Source of the DNA: a virus
Strand: one strand, 5' to 3'
Length of the DNA stretch: 21,446 nt
Virus record (IMG/VR): IMGVR_UViG_3300044613_004029
Location: 1 to 21,446 of that record
The notes beneath the pieces are model-generated. The model saw nothing but the letters and a program-made list of their open reading frames with translations, did no database searches and was not told where the DNA came from. Position 1 is the stretch's first letter. Each line of letters starts with the position of its first letter. Both the position numbers and the translations under genes were made by a program. Positions 19,456 to 21,446 of this stretch are shown here, one piece after another.

Positions 19456-19958
19456 AAATAACTAAGATTTATTTGGACATGGATGGAGTTCTTTGTGATT
19501 TTGAAGATAGGTTCATAGAACTATTTGGAAAAGGTGCCTATGGTATGGGTATGAGAGACAGGAAAAACTTTAATGAAAATTGGCCAAACTTTATCCATCA
19601 GGGTGAGTTTAAAAATTTGAATTGGTTTCCTGGCGGTAAAGAATTGATTGAATTTTTAAAAAAATATCCACATGTCAAGGTTGAAATACTTTCTTCCTCT
19701 GGTGGAGAAAAATATCATGAAGAGGTCAAAAAGCAAAAAAAATATTGGCTCAAAAAACATGGAATCAATTATCAAGCAAATATTGTTCCAGGTAGAAGTT
19801 TAAAAAAGAACTATGCCACTCCGACAACAATTCTTATCGATGATACCGAAGATGTAATCGATGGGTTTGATTTAGCTGGTGGCATCGGCATACTTCACAA
19901 AGATATAAAGAAAACTCTGGAAAAGTTGAAAGTTCTGCTTGACAAAGACACTAAATAA
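19452..19958 (+). CDS. HAD-family 5'(3')-deoxyribonucleotidase-like phosphatase
   Basis: A 168-aa HAD hydrolase with motif I D9-M-D11-G-V (nucleophile and acid/base), motif II serines near 81-83 (ILSSSG), a lysine region around 118-119, and motif IV D130-D131 (LIDDTED). The DMDGVLCDFEDRF start is typical of the NT5C/YorS-type nucleotidases that dephosphorylate deoxynucleoside monophosphates. A role in nucleotide pool balance during replication fits its place between genes 59 and 32. Its end holds the -35 of the gp32 promoter. Confidence 0.85.
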   Translation: MKITKIYLDMDGVLCDFEDRFIELFGKGAYGMGMRDRKNFNENWPNFIHQGEFKNLNWFPGGKELIEFLKKYPHVKVEILSSSGGEKYHEEVKKQKKYWLKKHGINYQANIVPGRSLKKNYATPTTILIDDTEDVIDGFDLAGGIGILHKDIKKTLEKLKVLLDKDTK

Positions 19959-19967
19959 GTTTATATT
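19939..19967 (+). promoter_or_regulatory. Sigma70-type promoter for gene 32
   Basis: TTGACA at 19939-19944 inside the end of the HAD gene, 17-nt spacer, TATATT at 19962-19967. It predicts a start near 19974 and an untranslated leader of about 57 nt. Confidence 0.7.
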
Positions 19968-19984
19968 ATGTTTTTGTGGATAAG

Positions 19985-20017
19985 TCGTTTTATACTACGT
20001 TAATACATCGTTTATAC
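19985..20017 (+). repeat. Direct repeat in gp32 leader
   Basis: TCGTTTTATAC (19985-19995) and TCGTTTATAC (20008-20017) differ by one T and lie 12 nt apart, just upstream of the AGGAAG ribosome-binding site (20021-20026). A possible autoregulatory site, since T4 gp32 represses its own mRNA through the leader. Confidence 0.45.
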
Positions 20018-20030
20018 GAAAGGAAGTAAT

Positions 20031-20921
20031 ATGTCTAGTTTTGCAAATCTCAAGCGCAATCGCAGCTCTCTCGAAAAACTCTCCAAAGCAGTCGAAGCAA
20101 CACAATCTTCCGGCGAGGGGTCAAAAGACGATAATCGTTTTTGGCAGCCAGAAGTTGATAAAGCGGGTAACGGTATGGCGATCATTCGTTTCTTGCCAGC
20201 ACCTGGTGTTGATGGTGATGACGCTCTTCCCTGGGTTAGAGTATTCAGCCACGGTTTTCAAGGACCAGGCGGATGGTTCATTGATAACTGTCTGACAACC
20301 TTGAATGATAAGTGTCCTGTTTGTGAACATAATAACACTCTTTGGAATTCTGGTATCGAAGCTAACAAAGATGTTGCACGTAAACAAAAGCGTAAGCTAT
20401 CTTATGTTGCTAACATTCTTGTCATCTCTGATCCAAGTAATCCAGAAAACGAAGGTCAAATCAAACTATTCAAGTTTGGCAAAAAAATCTTCGATAAGAT
20501 TACTGAAGCTATGAATCCAGAATTTGCTGATGAAACTCCCGTTAACCCATTTGATCTATGGGAAGGCGCTAACTTCAAACTGAAGATCCGTAATGTTGAA
20601 GGTTATCGTAATTATGATAAATCAGAATTTGCAGATAAGTCTGCACTCTTTGATGGTGATGATGAGAAACTTGAATCTCTTTGGAAAAAGGAATATTCTC
20701 TCAAAGAATTCACTGACAAGAAAAACTTTAAACCATACGACCAATTAAAGTCGAGATTGGATAAAGTTCTTGGTTTTGATGGTGCACCTGTTGCTAAAAC
20801 AAAAGCTGAAGATTTTGTTCCAACTCTTTCGCCTGACCTCGAAGATACTCCATTCGATGCAGCAAAATCAAGTGGTGATGACGAGTTAGATTACTTTAAA
20901 TCACTAGCAGAATCAGATTAA
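20031..20921 (+). CDS. 32: gp32-like single-stranded DNA-binding protein
   Basis: A 296-aa protein matching T4 gp32 (301 aa) throughout, as judged from remembered sequence. The basic N-terminal LKRNRSSLEKL is the cooperativity (LAST-like) region. DKAGNGMAIIRFLP is at 43-56. The zinc site H74-x12-C87-x7-C95-x2-C98 matches T4's H-x12-C-x9-C-x2-C with a shorter middle gap. PENEGQIKLFKFGKKIFDKI and WEGANFKLKIRNVEGYRNYDKSEF are core OB-fold segments. The C-terminus is acidic (DDELDYFKSLAESD) for partner binding to gp59, polymerase and RNase H. It has its own promoter, leader repeat and terminator, consistent with high expression. Confidence 0.95.
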   Translation: MSSFANLKRNRSSLEKLSKAVEATQSSGEGSKDDNRFWQPEVDKAGNGMAIIRFLPAPGVDGDDALPWVRVFSHGFQGPGGWFIDNCLTTLNDKCPVCEHNNTLWNSGIEANKDVARKQKRKLSYVANILVISDPSNPENEGQIKLFKFGKKIFDKITEAMNPEFADETPVNPFDLWEGANFKLKIRNVEGYRNYDKSEFADKSALFDGDDEKLESLWKKEYSLKEFTDKKNFKPYDQLKSRLDKVLGFDGAPVAKTKAEDFVPTLSPDLEDTPFDAAKSSGDDELDYFKSLAESD

Positions 20922-20925
20922 TTTT

Positions 20926-20949
20926 AAACCCCGCTTCGGCGGGGTTTTT
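20926..20949 (+). terminator. Strong intrinsic terminator after gene 32
   Basis: CCCCGC (20929-20934), TTCG loop, GCGGGG (20939-20944), then five T; AAA before the stem pairs with the T-run. It overlaps the stop codon of the convergent - strand gene and may limit transcription in both directions, though the - strand T-run is weaker. Confidence 0.92.
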
Positions 20950-21446
20950 ATATAGCTCTTGCTACTAAGTTAGCAAACAAATCATCATATACAGAAGCAC
21001 TAGCAGTTGCACCAGAACCTGATGACGATCTAACATTGTTGTTTGTGATATTAGTTATATTTGCTGGTGTTTCTTTGGCTATTGTTTTTGCTTCAGCAAC
21101 TCGAACTGTTCCATCTGATACTTCTTTTCCTGAAGATGGTGTAAGTGGGAAAGTCATCGAAGCTGTTTGAACAGGTTTCTCAACTTTCTTGCCCGGTGTT
21201 TCTTTTGCTGGTGTTGGAGATTGAGCCATTTGAGTCGGCGCTTCCATCACTCCACCACCAAATAATGTGGATTCTTTTAATCTTCGTGTATCAAGACCTG
21301 CAAGATATTTTCCACCAGAAGTTTTCCATCCTTTTTCATAAATTATTTTTGAAGCGGCAGCATTATCACCTTTGAGAATAGCATCTCTTAATCCTTGTTT
21401 AACCAAATAATTGATTTGGCCAGGACCACCGTTATACGCTAGTGAT
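20948..21446 (-). CDS. Lysozyme-like virion protein, C-terminal part
   Basis: The frame is open to the right edge, so the N-terminus lies outside the window; a TTG at 21406 is not a likely start. The visible 165 residues begin LAYNGGPGQINYLVKQGLRD, then NAAASKIIYEKGWKTSGGKYLAGLDTRR. This resembles the C-terminal lobe of lysozyme/muramidase domains (NGGPG, WKTSGG, AGLxxRR). About 100 residues of Pro/Thr/Ser/Lys-rich linker follow, ending with TNNNVRSSSGSG and YDDLFANLVARAI. It is probably a tail or baseplate protein with a muralytic domain. It is the only - strand gene here and converges on gene 32, marking a module border. Confidence 0.65.
   Translation of the reverse strand, partial: SLAYNGGPGQINYLVKQGLRDAILKGDNAAASKIIYEKGWKTSGGKYLAGLDTRRLKESTLFGGGVMEAPTQMAQSPTPAKETPGKKVEKPVQTASMTFPLTPSSGKEVSDGTVRVAEAKTIAKETPANITNITNNNVRSSSGSGATASASVYDDLFANLVARAI

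Noticed and set aside
1-21446. T4-type late promoters (TATAAATA)
   Set aside because: I looked for the motif upstream of the genes, especially 15395-18000, and found only partial AT-rich resemblances, none worth listing.
1-21446. CRISPR arrays, insertion sequences, homing endonucleases, ordinary tRNA genes
   Set aside because: No regularly spaced repeats, transposase or homing-nuclease motifs, and no GGTTCGA-type tRNA T arms outside the tmRNA were seen on either strand.

Overview
This window reads as part of the genome of a T4-like (Straboviridae/Kyanoviridae-type) tailed phage of a Gram-negative bacterium. It is AT-rich, and almost every gene lies on the + strand. Genes are tightly packed, with ATGA and TAATG overlaps. 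Five hallmark T4-type replication and late-transcription proteins can be recognised: RNase H, DsbA-like protein, gp33, gp59 and gp32. A lipoprotein with a lipobox, a Sec-exported SleB-type endolysin and a permuted tmRNA point to a proteobacterial host. The tag ANDERYALAA and the two-piece tmRNA layout would fit a beta- or alphaproteobacterium, but that is inference.

Layout. 1-2344: a 5'-truncated conserved-looking protein, a metallophosphoesterase and a small acidic protein. 2345-4239: RNase H behind its own promoter, a DUF6433-like protein, a nucleotidylyltransferase and a 49-aa protein. 4190-6382: GT2 glycosyltransferase, RmlC-like epimerase and GalE-like epimerase; with the nucleotidylyltransferase these form a sugar cassette. 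6369-7254: a ClpP-like protease and two small proteins. 7255-11036: an early-type region of small phage proteins (SWIM zinc finger, LPD29-like, GP88 and others). It is driven by sigma70-type promoters, and four copies of one palindrome, TGTTG(T/C)-N6-ACAACA, sit upstream of them. 11051-12992: a cytoplasmic protein, a lipoprotein and an exported protein; two terminator-like hairpins lie inside the start of the last gene. 12993-15394: small conserved phage proteins and a RecB/MGME1-like PD-(D/E)XK nuclease. 15404-15716: a circularly permuted, two-piece tmRNA gene, the only gap over 300 bases without a protein gene. 15741-17988: cupin, a conserved phage protein, a small protein, endolysin and a small membrane protein. 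18001-20921: dsbA, a zinc-ribbon-like protein, 33, 59, a HAD nucleotidase and 32, closed by a strong terminator. 20948-21446: on the - strand, the C-terminal part of a lysozyme-like (probably virion) protein.

How the genes work together. gp32, gp59, RNase H and the RecB-like nuclease belong to replication and recombination. DsbA and gp33 belong to late transcription. The HAD enzyme fits nucleotide salvage. The sugar cassette could modify host surface or virion glycans. The tmRNA, whose tag ends in ALAA, together with a phage ClpP homologue suggests that the phage manages stalled ribosomes and protein turnover. The most notable points are the permuted tmRNA, the repeated operator-like palindrome, and the tandem terminator-like hairpins inside a signal-peptide coding region.
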